A stretch of DNA of 64,000 nt, taken from contig JAYQIC010000010.1 in the NCBI GenBank assembly GCA_038141425.1, positions 773,136-837,135 on the forward strand. The letters are read 5' to 3'. A program made the position numbers and the translations under genes. The stretch is from UBA7985 sp038141425 (GTDB lineage: Bacteria > Pseudomonadota > Alphaproteobacteria > UBA7985). The notes below the pieces were generated by a model that was not told the DNA's origin, searched no databases, and was given only the letters and a program-made list of their open reading frames with translations. Shown piece after piece: positions 48,206 to 64,000 of this stretch. Every line of letters begins with the position of its first letter. Position 1 is the first letter of the stretch.

Positions 48206-49410
48206 ATGTATCTGACCCTGAATGCGCCTGATCTGGCGCGGCCGCTGTATGGGGCGATCGCACCCCACCTCCCCGCTCCGCTGGAGCGACGCTGGCGCCT
48301 GCCCAGCCGACGCGGCGGCACAGGACTGCCTGAGGCGGTCTGGCGCCAAGTGCTGTCGCTGGATATTGAAGAACGGCGACAGCGCCGCCTCCACCCCCTG
48401 TCCCCGGTGGAGCAGGACGCCATAGGGCGCTGCGCGGCCGCCAGTGGGACGGGCTCCTGCACCTGCTCGAGCAGCGCGGGATCAGCGGGGTGATGGTCTG
48501 GAACGGCTATCGGGGTCGTCGCGGCCTGCTGACGCTCGCGGCGCGGCACGCGGACCTGCCCGTGGTACAGTTCGAGCGCTGCGCCTTCCCCGGCTTCCTG
48601 CAGGCGGGTCTGGGCGGCACCAACGCCGGTGCCTCGCATCTGCTGGGTGAAGCCTTCGCCAGCACGGCGCCCGACCCGGGCATCATCGACTGGTTCGCCG
48701 CCACCCAGCGCCAGCGGCCAAAGCGCGGCCTGCTCGGTCGGCTGGCGCGGGCTCAGCCCGATAAGAACCAACAAGGCAGAGGCCCTGCCGGACCGTTTCA
48801 TCTACTGCCAGCTGCAGGTTGCTGCCGATACCCAACTCACCATCCACGGTGGCTGGGTCAGGGATATGCCGACCTTCATCAACGCGGTCACCGAGGCAGC
48901 ACAGGCCCTTCCCGGCGAATCAGCCGTGGTGTTCCGCCCGCATCCGTCCTGCGCGGTCGGACAGGCCGAAGCCCTGCAGCGCGCCACGGCATCCAGTGAC
49001 CGGGTCCGGGTTATCACCGGCGGGACTTCAGCCGCCTTGCTGGCGCGCAGCGCGGCGGTGGTCACCGTCAATTCATCGGTCGGGCTGGAAGCCTTCGCCT
49101 ACGATCGCCCGGTGGTGACGTTGGGGCAGAGCTTCTACGGCGGACGCGGGCTCACACTGGAAGTGGAAAATCAGACCGCGCTAGGCGCCGTTTTCGAGGG
49201 CCTTGGCGATCTGACCTTCGAAGCCGACAGGCGCAGGCGGTTTCTGACCTGGTTACGGGACGAGGGCTTTCAGCGCTGGCCATCCTCTGCCGCTGATCCG
49301 GCCGCACAGGCGCTGGCGCAGCACGTCGCTGCGCTCATGCGGGCTGAAGGCCGAAGCTGGCTGACTGGCTGGATTGAATGGGCTGATTGGAGGCACCAGC
49401 AAAGGGGCCG

Positions 49411-49414
<4 letters not shown>
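48206..49414 (+). CDS. Capsule polysaccharide synthesis protein, KpsS/KpsC-like (two frameshifts)
   Basis: About 402 residues. ATG 48206 gives MYLTLNAPDLARPLYGAIAP. After a shift near 48435 the frame continues RQWDGLLHLLEQRGISGVMV and WNGYRGRRGLLTLAARH; another shift near 48780 leads to DRFIYCQLQVAADTQLTIHG, VVFRPHPS and the C-terminal hallmark VVTVNSSVGLEAFAYDRPVV followed by LGQSFYGGRGLT. These are features of the Capsule_synth family, whose members add Kdo or related sugars to the lipid anchor of capsules. The other capsule genes are not in the window. Its stop overlaps the prfB stop on the other strand. Confidence 0.82.
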
Positions 49415-50527
<1,113 letters not shown>

Positions 50528-50556
50528 ACGTCTCTCGTCCCTGCGTTCCGGTTGCT

Positions 50557-54064
<3,508 letters not shown>

Positions 54065-54067
54065 CAT

Positions 54068-54554
54068 ATCTCCTAACGCTGCTGCCAGCTTTCGCGGTGA
54101 CGCAAACGCGCTCATCCGCCAGCGGCGCAGCTATGTTACGGGTTGCACAGTGGCAACCGGTGTTCATCGGGCGCAATTCGCGATTTATCGAGTTCAGACA
54201 TGGGCGAGTTCTCTCGCTCCATGTTTGCAAGGCCCCGTCGGTTTTGGCTTCGGGCGCCCAGCTTCTGCCGTCGTCATCATCGCGTGAAGAATTGCGATCA
54301 AACAGCGCGGACCTCCGCACTGCCCCTCCTACTTAAGCTTCGTAACCTTGGGCGTCCACCTCAAATGCCGCACCTCAGCTGCGCCCCGCGTAATTCTTGG
54401 TTCACAGTGCTGAATTTACACTTGTGAAAAACATTATAAACCATTATTTTCAGGTTATATTTTAATTATCAATTTTCTAATTGCCGATTCGAATTAAGCT
54501 CTCCTCACGGGCTATCACTCGAAAAAGGCCCGATGTTTTCAAGGGTTCTGGGTC
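54068..54554. other. Divergent intergenic region, rne leader and amiC promoter
   Basis: About 490 bases between rne (-) and amiC (+). No credible gene was found. The part next to amiC (54420-54500) is much more AT-rich than its surroundings and probably holds promoters. The rne side could be a long 5' untranslated leader; in E. coli such a leader mediates RNase E autoregulation, but I could not identify the equivalent hairpins here. Confidence 0.5.
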
Positions 54555-55922
54555 GTGCGACTCGCTGCTGTTGTCCAAATGCTGAAGGTTGCCGTACCGG
54601 CAGGCCTCGCCCTGGTGCTCTGGGGCGTGCTCGCGGCTGACGTGCCGCTGAGCCTGAAGCAGCACAGGCCCAGACGCACGCTCAGACCTTTGGCCATCCG
54701 AGCGTCAGCGGTATCGCCGTCAGTCCAAGCTATGAGCGAACCCGGATTTCAATCGGCGTCGACAAAACACTGGCCTATCGCCTCGCCCTCGCGCAGGCCC
54801 CCGACCGCCTGATCCTCGACATGCCGACCGTGCATTGGGCCATTCAGCCCGGCAACCTGCCCCAGCCCGGCGGGGTCGTCCGCTCGGTGCGCTACGGCCA
54901 TCAGACCGCGCAGACGTCGCGCATCATCTTCGACCTGTTCGAACCGGTTGCGGTCGCCAATGCACTGATCCTCGATCAGAGTGGCACCAACCGGCATTCG
55001 CTGGAGATCGAGCTGAAGCCGCTGGCTGGGATCGCGGCAAACGCGCCCCAAAATCAGAGCCCGGACACCTTCGCCGCCACCCAGCCTTTGCAAACCTCGC
55101 GTTCCAGCGCCGACGGCGTACCGGTCACGGATATACTGCGCCACAACACCAGCGAAGCGGCATCCATGCTGCCCGTGCAGCGCTTCGATCGGGGTCTGCC
55201 TGTTCCCTCGATCCGGCCCCCGGTGCCCGCGCAGGTGATTGGCCGCCGGATCGTCGTCCTCGACCCCGGGCACGGCGGCAAGGATCCCGGCGCGACCAAG
55301 AACGGCATCCGGGAGAAGGACCTGACCCTCGCCACGGCTCGCGAGATCAAGAGCGCGCTGGAAGCCACCGGCCGTTACGACGTGCACCTGACCCGGGAGG
55401 GGGATACGTACATCAAGCTGCGCGACCGTTACGAAATCGGTCGCGGTCATCAGGCCGACCTGTTCATCTCCATCCACGCCGACGCCAACCCGCGCCGGTC
55501 AGCGCGGGGTGCTTCGGTCTACACGCTCTCCGACGACGCCTCGGATGCCGAAGCTGCGGCCCTCGCCCTGCGCGAGAACAAGTCTGATTTCATCGCCGGC
55601 CTGCCGGTCAGCGAACGCTCTGATGGCCTGATGTCGATCCTGCTCGATCTGGCCCACCGCGAGACCCTGAATTCGTCGGCACAAGCCGCTGAGATTTTCA
55701 GCGAGGAACTGCAGAAATCGTGGGTGACCATCGACCCGCCCCATCGCTACGCCGGCTTTGCTGTGCTCAAGGCCCCGGACATGCCGTCATTGCTGCTGGA
55801 AATGGGCTTTGTCACCAACGCGCAGGACGCCGACATGCTGCGCACGTCCGCGCAGCCGCAAGCCGCTGGTGCGCGGCATCGTTGACGCCATCGACCGTTA
55901 TTTTGCCACGCCCTTGCAGTAG
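54555..55922 (+). CDS. amiC: N-acetylmuramoyl-L-alanine amidase, AMIN plus Amidase_3 (two frameshifts)
   Basis: About 455 residues. GTG 54555 starts a signal-anchor (MRLAAVVQMLKVAVPAGLAL, then VLWGVLAA). After a shift near 54660 the AMIN domain reads VSPSYERTRISIGVDKTLAY and ILDMPTVHWAIQPG; AMIN domains target the enzyme to the septum. The amidase domain has zinc ligands in LDPGHGGKDPG, the Glu in GIREKD, His in FISIHADANP, and the catalytic Glu in LLLEMGFVTN. A shift near 55855 hides the end, which continues RKPLVRGIVDAIDRYFATPL to TAG 55922. Cleaves peptide stems from peptidoglycan to separate daughter cells. Followed by PBP1A. Confidence 0.9.
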
Positions 55923-56083
55923 AGGCATGCCGCGCGCATCTAAATCTGATAGTTATGCGGCGATTCAGATCGCCCAGCGGGTGATGGGCCCTCGACGGCC
56001 CTCACCTCGTCGACATGACGAACCAACCGAGTAACCCACCGACCGATTGAGCCGCCCGATGGCGACCGGAGAAACAGAGCCCC

Positions 56084-58592
56084 ATGGTCTCGTTTGCCCT
56101 GAGAACCCTGCGATTCCTGTTCATGACCCTGCTGCTCGGGGTCGTGCTGGTGTTCCTGCTGCTCGCGGGTGGGTGCGGGTACATGTACTACCGCTACGGC
56201 CATGACCTGCCGGATCACGAGGTGGTGCAGGACTACCAGCCCAAGGTCATCACCGTTTGCATGCTGCCGACGGCGCACTCATGGCTGAGTTCGCCGAAGA
56301 ACGTCGGCTGTTCATCCCGATCGAACAGGTGCCCGAGCACGTGGTCGAGGCCTTCATTTCGGCCGAGGACAAGGACTTCTTCCGCCACGGCGGGGTCGAT
56401 TTCATCTCCCTCGGCAAGGTAATGCTGCGCAACGTCCAGCGGATGGTTGATGGCCGACGCCTTGCCGGGGCTTCGACCATCACCCAGCAGGTGGCCAAGA
56501 ACTTCATCACCGGCGACAGCTATTCGGTCGAGCGCAAAATCCGCGAGGCCTTTATCGCTTGGCAGCTCGAGCGCGACCTGACCAAGGACGAGATCCTCGA
56601 GCTCTATCTCAATGAGATTTTCTTCGGCCTGCGCGCCTACGGGCTTGCGGAGGCGTCGCTGGCCTACTTCGACAAGGCGGTTGCCGACCTGACGGTCTCT
56701 GAGGCTGCCTATCTGGCCGCCGTGATCAAGGGACCGTCAAACTACGAACCCGACGACGAGGAAGAGCTCGCCCGTGGCATGGACCGACGCGCCTATGTCC
56801 TGCGCCAGATGGCTGAAAATGGCTATCTGAGCACCGAAGAAGCCGAAGCCCTCGCCGAAGTCGTGCCGGACTTTGACCTGCAGTTCCGCTCCAACGCGGC
56901 AGCGACTGATGAAACCGGCTACTTCAGCACCGAGGCCTATCGCCAGCTTTCGACCACCTATGGCCCCGACGTGGTTCGGACCGAAGGGCTGTCTGTACGC
57001 ACCACCATGGATACCCGGCTTCAGACCCTGGCGCAGCAGACGCTGCGCGATGGCCTGATCGACTACGACCGCCGCCACGGCTTCCGTGGTCCTGTGGGGC
57101 AGGTTGATCTTGCCGACTGGCAGGACGGCTTGGCGGCGTGGGAAAGACCCTACGACCTGCTCGACCTGCTGCCCGCGGCAATCATCGACGTTGACGGCTC
57201 CACCGCCGTACTCGGTTTTGAAGACGGCGCCACCGGCCGCTTGCCCTACGACGGCTATGTTTGGGCACGGCCAAAAATTAGCGATGACGCTGTGGGTGAG
57301 GAACCCCGCCGGGTCGAGGACATCCTGAGCCCCGGCGACGTGGTGCTCGTCTCAGCCCGCGAAGACGGCGATTTCACGCTTGAGCAAATCCCGGAAATCG
57401 AAGGCGCCCTGATCGCGCTCGACCCGCACACCGGACGGGTGCTGGCGCTTGGTCGGCGGCTACGCCTATGACCCGGCACAGGGCGCCCTGAACCGCGCCA
57501 CGCAGGCCGAGCGCCAGCCCGGCTCGACCTTCAAGCCCTTCGTCTACCTCGCCGCCATGGAACAGGGGCTGTCGCCGAATTCGACCGTGCTCGACAACCC
57601 GTGGATCATTCCGGGCGTGGATGATGAGCCAGACTGGCGACCGCAGAACTACGACGGCACCTTCTGGGGGCGCCAGCCGCTGTATAAGGGTCTGGAGTGG
57701 TCGCGCAACCTGATGACCATTCGACTGGCCAACGAGGTCGGCATGGGCCGGATCGTCGAAATTGCGCGCGACTTCGGGATCGACGACAGCCTCCCGCCCT
57801 ATCTTTCTATTTCGCTGGGCACGGCAGAGACCACTTTGATGGACCTGACCAGCGCCTACGGGATGCTGGTCAACGGCGGGAAGCAGATCGAACCCACCCT
57901 GATCGACCGCGTGCAGGATCGCTATGGCCGGACGCTGTTCCGGCATGAGCGTCGCAACTGCGCGGGCTGCAATGATCCCGAGGACTGGGACCGGACCAGC
58001 ATGCCCGTGGTCTTCGAGCACGGGGAGCAGGTGACCAGCGAGCTGGCGGCCTATCACGTTGTTTCTATGCTGCGCGGCGTGGTGGAACGCGGTACGGCTG
58101 CGCGGCGGGTCGGGCTGGTCGTCGCCCGGCCGGTCGGGGGCAAGACCGGCACCACGCAGGAATCCAAGGACGCCTGGTTCATCGGCTTTTCGCCGGATCT
58201 GGTGGTCGGGGTCTATGTCGGCTTTGACCAGCCCCGGTCGCTGGGCGCCAAGGAATCCGGCGGCAAATCGGCCTCACCGATTTTCGCAGCCTTCATCAAC
58301 GGCGCGCTTGCTGACACCCGTGACCCAGTTCCGCTACCCGGTTGGCGTTCCGATTTCGAACATCGACCCGCGGACCGGCGTGATCGACGTGCGTATGGTT
58401 GCGGACGACGGCCGTGTGATCGGCGAAGGCGAAGAGCCCCGCGAAGCCGTCAGCGGCAGCCGCGGCTCGCGCCAGTCGGGCGGCAGCGCGTCGGGCAATT
58501 CCTCGACGTCGGGCAGCCGGTCTTCGGGCGGCGGGTCATCGGGCAGCCGATCCGGCGGCAACACCGTCAGCGACGCCGACGCCATCTTCTGA
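56084..58592 (+). CDS. mrcA: Penicillin-binding protein 1A (several frameshifts)
   Basis: Bifunctional peptidoglycan synthase, about 836 residues. Signal-anchor near the N terminus (FLFMTLLLGVVLVFLLLAGG). The glycosyltransferase domain has the catalytic Glu in AFISAEDKDFFRHGGVD, then GASTITQQVAKNF and ELYLNEIFFG. The transpeptidase domain has the nucleophile in RQPGSTFKPFVYL, the SRN motif in EWSRNLMT and the KTG triad in GGKTGTTQES. Shifts lie near 56255, 57460 and 58315; the last reveals a Ser/Gly-rich tail (GSRGSRQSGGSASGNSS) ending DADAIF. It follows amiC, an order recognisable from other alphaproteobacteria. Confidence 0.92.
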
Positions 58593-58603
58593 CAGTTGAA
58601 GTT

Positions 58604-58859
58604 TCAGCCGCCGGTGACAGGCGGGAACACCGCGACCTCATCGCCCGCGTGGATCAGCGTGTCTGGCTCGGCAAAGACCTGGTTCACCGGCAACGCGGAG
58701 CTTGGCGCGCTGCTCCAGCGCCCGGGCGTGCCCCGGCCCCAGACTGGGCAGCCAGTCGAGCAGCGCCTCGACCGTCATCGGGCTGCCGGGAAGGGCCTGG
58801 CGTTCCTCGTCGAGGCCGATCTGAACCCGTACCCAGGCGAAATATAACAAACGGATCAT
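58604..58859 (-). CDS. moaD: Molybdopterin synthase small subunit (frameshifted near 58680)
   Basis: About 84 residues, ubiquitin fold. ATG 58859 follows GAGGAAAC. It begins MIRLLYFAWVRVQIGLDEER; after a one-base shift the C-terminal half reads VNQVFAEPDTLIHAGDEVAV and ends FPPVTGG, the C-terminal Gly-Gly that is thiocarboxylated to carry sulfur to precursor Z. It is convergent with mrcA, 11 bases away. moaE is not nearby in the window. Confidence 0.88.
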
Positions 58860-59074
58860 CACGTTTCCTCGCTGGCCCTGATGATGGTCGCGCGCTGCCC
58901 GGATTTTGCCACGCTTAGGGTCCATGGCTTCCTGCAAGCAACGAATGACATAACTGTGAATGACCAAGCACAAAAAACTGGTCTGCAGCGTTGGGAATAT
59001 CGCCGGGTCCGACTAGATAAACAAGCAGTCGGTTCTCATCAGAGTGCGGTTTCCCCGGGGAGTACACAATCAGC

Positions 59075-61369
59075 ATGATCGCAGCCATCTCAGATGCTGG
59101 CCGCCGCACTGCGCACGCCGGGCCCGCCCGAGATGTCCGCCGTGTGATGCCTGTAGTGCTGGGCGCGTTTGTGGCCGTGGTTTTTGCGATGCTGCTGGCC
59201 CTGTCAGCTCTGCCGGCTGCCGCGCAGAGTGAGCGGCTCTCCGAGCAGGAGCGCCGGATCAGCGGGCTGGTCAAAACCGGGCGCGCCATGCTGTCCAACC
59301 AGCAGTACGCCCGCGCTTACAAACACTTCCTCACCTACACCCGGCAGGAACCCGAGGAAGCCCGGCTCTATCGCTGGCTGGTGCTCTCCAGCATCTACGC
59401 CGAGCGCAAGGATGCGCTGACCGAGCTGATGACTGAGGCTGCCGCGCAGGAAGAGGCGACCACCAAGCTGCCGTTCCTGCCCGATCTCGCCGACTATGCG
59501 CTGGCCGAATTGGCCATGGCCGATGGCGATATCACCGCCGTCGAGACCCTGCTGCAGGACTTTTCCGAACGCCGCGCGCCCTCCCCGTGCTGGTGCTGCT
59601 GGGGCAGGTTGCGCTGCTCAACAACAACTTCGACGACGCCCAGCGGCTGGCGCAGGCCGCCGTTCGCAAAGACCCCGGCGACCCGGAGGCCGAGCGGCTC
59701 GCCGCCATCTCGCGCGGTCTCAACACCATGACCACGCAGCTCGATGAACTTATCCTCGACCCGGTGGCTTATGACTTCATGCGACTGACCGAGCCCGAGG
59801 TTTTCGGCACAGCGCTGCTGCTGCCCTACCAGCCTCAGGCGCTGCAGGAGCAGGTCAGCACCCAGCTGATCGAAGCCTATCTGTCGATTGGCAATCGCAA
59901 CCCCGAACTGCGGCAGCTGGTCGACGTCTTCCGCCTGCTCGCCGATCTGTCGGTGGGTGGTGTCGAGCCTGCTCAAGATCGAAGCCAACGTGAATGAGTT
60001 GGCGGTGCTGTCGCCCGACTTTGCTGAATCAGAGAGTTTCCTCAAGGTGCTGGAGCTGATCGGCCGCTTCTGGCTGGCCGTGCGCGAGTACGAGCGCGCC
60101 TTTGATACTTTTGACCAGATCGCCCTGCTGCAGGAACAGCGCGGGGACGTCGCTGAGTTTGCCTGCTCGCTGGTGATCCTCGGGCGCACAGCGACCCTGA
60201 TGGGGCGGCGCGATGAGGCCCGTGACTTCCGCGACCGCGCCCGATCGGTGACCGAGCAGCTTTCACAGAAATCGCGCGCGGATCTGGTGGGCCCTGGGGG
60301 CAGGCATGGCCCTTCGTCGGCGTGGTTCTGCTCGCCCTGCTGGCGCTTGTATCGCTGGCCGGTACGCGGGTGCTGGCGCCCGGTCTGATTGCACCGCTGC
60401 GGCCGGCAGCACCAAAGACGGCGCGCGCACTCTCCAACCAAACGACCCGCCGGGTCTGGATCCGCAGCCTGCGGCTGATCGGCTTTGCGCTGCTGTTCGG
60501 CAGCCTGTTCGCGGCGCTGGCGCTGGGCGCACTGGTGCTCGACTGGGCCGCGGTTGAACGCTTCCAGTGGCGGGATGAGACCATCGCCTACAACCAGCTT
60601 CTACGCGTGGACCGACGTACCTCGGATGCTGGCCGTCGCCTTTGGTGCTGCCTGCCTGCTCGCCGCCGTTGTGCTGCTGATGCTGGCGACCCTGTCGCGG
60701 CAGAACGCGCCCGAAGTGGCGCAGCAGGTCGATACCCGCATGGCGACGGGCGGCAGCCTCGAAGCTTACGTCACGGCGCTGGGTGCAGAAGGTGTTCAAG
60801 CTGGTGCTGGTGCCGGTGCCGTTGCGGCGCGCAACCCGGCGCTCGTGCGTCGCGCGGAAGCCGTCACCGAAGGCGGCCTGCCCGGGTGGGTGTTCCCGTT
60901 CGCGCTGAGCCCGATATTGTTCGCCGCAGGGCTGATCCTGCTGTCCTCCGTGCTGACCGGTTACCGCTTCCTGCCCACCCCGGAACAGCCAACACCGCCG
61001 CTGTGCGACCCCGACACCTACGTGCCGCCGCCGTTCCTGCAGGCCAGCCAGCCGCCACCGCCCCAGCAGCAGCAACGTCAGGCGCCCATGGGCGGGGACA
61101 GCGAGGGCGAAACCGGCCTTGACGTCTCCGACAGTGAAGTGCCGGACAGCGCGCTGGATGAGCTGCCGTTCGAGCGCTCGGTCGGCGGTCTGGACGATGC
61201 AGGTGAGCCGCTGGACTACTACACCCGCCTTCCCGACCGGCAGTTCGATATCGACCGCTCCACCGGCGTGGACAGCAATACCAACCGCTCGGGGGCCTAC
61301 CGCCTCGAAGACACCGGTTTAAGTCCCAGACAGGCCGTCCCCGACCGTTATCGCGGGCGCTGGGACTGA
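59075..61369 (+). CDS. TPR-containing membrane protein upstream of MoxR (several frameshifts)
   Basis: About 764 residues if one gene. The N terminus has a membrane or signal segment (VVLGAFVAVVFAMLLALSAL) ending AAAQ. Tetratricopeptide-like helices follow: GRAMLSNQQYARAYKHFLTY, VALLNNNFDDAQRLAQAAV, EYERAFDTFDQIALLQEQRG. Two further membrane helices appear at GVVLLALLALVSLAG and GFALLFGSLFAALALGALVL, then another pair near 60640-60950, before a Pro/Gln-rich cytoplasmic tail (PPPPQQQQRQ). Shifts lie near 59578, 59965, 60300 and 60600. Context with MoxR and DUF58 suggests an accessory of that envelope-stress or chaperone-type system. It could also be two adjacent genes joined by frameshifts. 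Confidence 0.7.
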
Positions 61370-61463
61370 CCGACCGGCGACCTGAAAGACGCGCGGCGCC
61401 GTTGGGCGCCGCTCCGCAGAGAAGAAAACGCAACCTTTGAGCCCTGATGGCAGAGACAGAAAA

Positions 61464-62639
<1,176 letters not shown>

Positions 62640-62651
62640 GACCAGCGACCC

Positions 62652-63580
62652 TTGGCACAGCCCCAGAACCCGCAACCGGCCGGTCAGATCCCGGCACACA
62701 GACGGCTCGACGATCTCGACCCGGCGATCCTGCGCGCGGTCGGTGACCTGGGCCTGCCGCCGCTGTGGGTGCCGCCGCAGGGGCCTGTCGATCGGCAGCC
62801 ATCTCAACAAGCTCGATGGCGACAGCCTCGAGTTCAAGCAGCACCGGACCTACACCCCGGGGACGACGTGCGCCGTGTCGACTGGGCGCTCTATGGCCGC
62901 TCGAAACGGCTCTACACCCGACTGGTTCAGGACGAGCACCTACCCCGGCTGGTGCTTGCGCTCGATACGTCCGCATCGATGGCGACCGGGGGTTGGCCGG
63001 ACAAGTTCCGGGCGACGATCGAGCTTTGCCTGCAGCTGGCACTGATCGGGCTGAACAGTGGCTAGGCCGTGCGGGTTCTGCCCTTCGGCGAGAGTGTCGC
63101 CAGCGAAGGCGCCATCAACGTCATCCATCCGCGCCAATTGCTGGGCTCGCTGCGTCCAGCGCCTCGCAGGGCTGGAACCTCCGGCCCGACCAATCTTCGA
63201 CGCGCTCGGGCAGGCCTCGCTGGATTGGCGCAATCAGGGGGCCATGGTCGTGGTTCTGACCGACCTGCTGCAGGACGTCGACGACGATGCGCTGAACGAA
63301 CCGGCGCCTGAAAACCTGCCCGGCCTGCCGCTGACAGCGAGCGAACGCGGGCACCTCGACAGCGTGCGACCGCAGGCGCGCCGACGCCTGCTGCTCTCCA
63401 GCCAGATGGTAGCACGGTCGCTGCGGTTCAAGAGCCACCCCAACATTCGCGGCGTGCTGTGTCAGGTCGCCGGCCAGCAGGATCAGGACCTGAGCCAGGC
63501 GCGCCAGATCATCGACATGGAGAGCGGTGTGCTGCAGCGTCTCGCCTTCACCCGCGCGGCGTCGCGGGCCTACTGGATGA
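62652..63580 (+). CDS. DUF58 protein, with amber codon and truncated by the AT-rich junction
   Basis: TTG start at 62652. Reads AHRRLDDLDPAILRAVGDLG, then a doubly shifted stretch (about 62780-62865) whose other frame has GSHLNKLDGDSLEFKQHRTY, returning to the DUF58 signature PGDDVRRVDWALYGRSKRLY and LVLALDTSASMAT (vWA-like metal motif). At 63063-63065 a TAG interrupts LIGLNSG/AVRVLPFGES in the same frame. After a further shift near 63160 it continues ASLDWRNQGAMVVVLTDLLQ and reaches TRAASRAYW before the sequence turns AT-rich. The C terminus is missing. Works with MoxR. Confidence 0.85.
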
Positions 63581-64000
63581 GTGTTTCTGTTTCTGTTACC
63601 ACCACCCCAAAATACCATTCTGGACATAAAGGAAATAGCAGCAGCCAGCATTGCTGCAATACTTGAAACTAAAATGTCTCTATTTTTTATATGTGATAAT
63701 TCATGTGCAAGGACTCCTTCTAATTCATCTCTATTCAAAAGTTTTAAAATACCAGTTGTTACTGCTACTTTTGCATTTTTTGGATTTCTGCCAGTTGCAA
63801 AAGCATTTGGTTGATCACTGTTAATTACATATAACTCAGGCATTGGCATTTTTTCTTTCTGTATAAGATTGGATATTATTTGGGTTACTTCTTCGTATTC
63901 TCCGTCTTTTATTGGTTGAGCTCTTGTTGATTTAATAGCTAAATTACCAGAAAAAAAGTATATAAAAAAATTAAAAATTACAGCAAAAAAGAGCGCAGAG
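63581..64000 (-). CDS. htpX: HtpX-like zinc protease fragment from AT-rich, unrelated DNA
   Basis: The minus frame is open from the window edge to about 63582, giving about 139 residues of a membrane M48 protease: a hydrophobic helix, then KEKMPMPELYVINSDQPNAF, the zinc motif AHELSHIKNRD, and a second helix (VSSIAAMLAAAISFMSRMVF) before NRNRN, where the text jumps into GC-rich DUF58 sequence. Codon use is AT-rich throughout (many AAA, ATA, TTT), unlike everything else in the window. It looks like part of a low-GC genome joined by assembly or by cloning. Confidence 0.85.

Noticed and set aside
63574..64000. Horizontal transfer of htpX into this chromosome
   Set aside because: The composition step is abrupt inside a gene, the fragment is partial and no mobile-element signature is present; a chimeric join is simpler.

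Overview
The window is GC-rich bacterial chromosomal DNA that looks alphaproteobacterial. The grounds are an RNase E with a very large acidic insertion in its S1 domain, the rne / N-acetylmuramoyl-alanine amidase / PBP1A neighbourhood, a TAXI-type TRAP transporter, paired GlpS/GlpT-like ABC ATPases and betaine uptake genes. The last ~420 bases (from about 63581) are strikingly AT-rich and encode part of an unrelated HtpX protease. The switch falls inside a gene and looks like a chimeric join. More than 40 genuine genes are broken by single-base shifts, mostly at short homopolymers, with the protein family continuing in the next frame. I read these as sequence errors, not pseudogenes, and give whole-gene spans.

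Layout. 1-10567: a catabolic block on the + strand: glutathione transferase (GST) tail, aldehyde dehydrogenase, beta-etherase-like GST, SDR, sulfatase, TAXI-TRAP uptake system, second sulfatase. 10590-12568 (-): an AcoR-like activator that lacks the sigma54-contact motif. Facing it from 12773 are a zinc alcohol dehydrogenase and a five-gene ABC sugar/polyol importer, ending at a bidirectional terminator (19405-19439). 19459-31006: mixed metabolism: 5'-nucleotidase, GH43 beta-xylosidase, threonine aldolase, aldo/keto reductase, FAD oxidoreductase, zeta-like GST, sulfotransferase with a GAF protein, VOC protein, a 40-residue membrane peptide and an aminotransferase. 31167-36304: a betaine-type ABC importer split over three transcription units, with a tandem-fused permease and an 840-base repeat-rich gap. 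36476-44757: amidase, iron alcohol dehydrogenase, MFS transporter with an internal amber codon, alpha/beta hydrolase, serralysin-like RTX protease, MOSC protein.

45057-49414: an exported caspase-fold protein with a missing catalytic cysteine and alternating helical repeats and SH3-like domains, then a lipoprotein and a capsule-synthesis-like protein. 49411-58859: core genes: prfB with its programmed +1 frameshift, rne, amiC, mrcA, moaD. 59075-63580: a TPR membrane protein, MoxR ATPase and DUF58 protein.

The first 19 kb can be read as a sulfate-ester scavenging island: sulfatases desulfate a compound taken up by the TRAP and/or ABC importers, and the SDR, GSTs, alcohol dehydrogenase and aldehyde dehydrogenase process the released alcohol or aromatic ether. 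That reading is inference from gene families and order. No tRNA, rRNA, CRISPR array or transposase was recognised.
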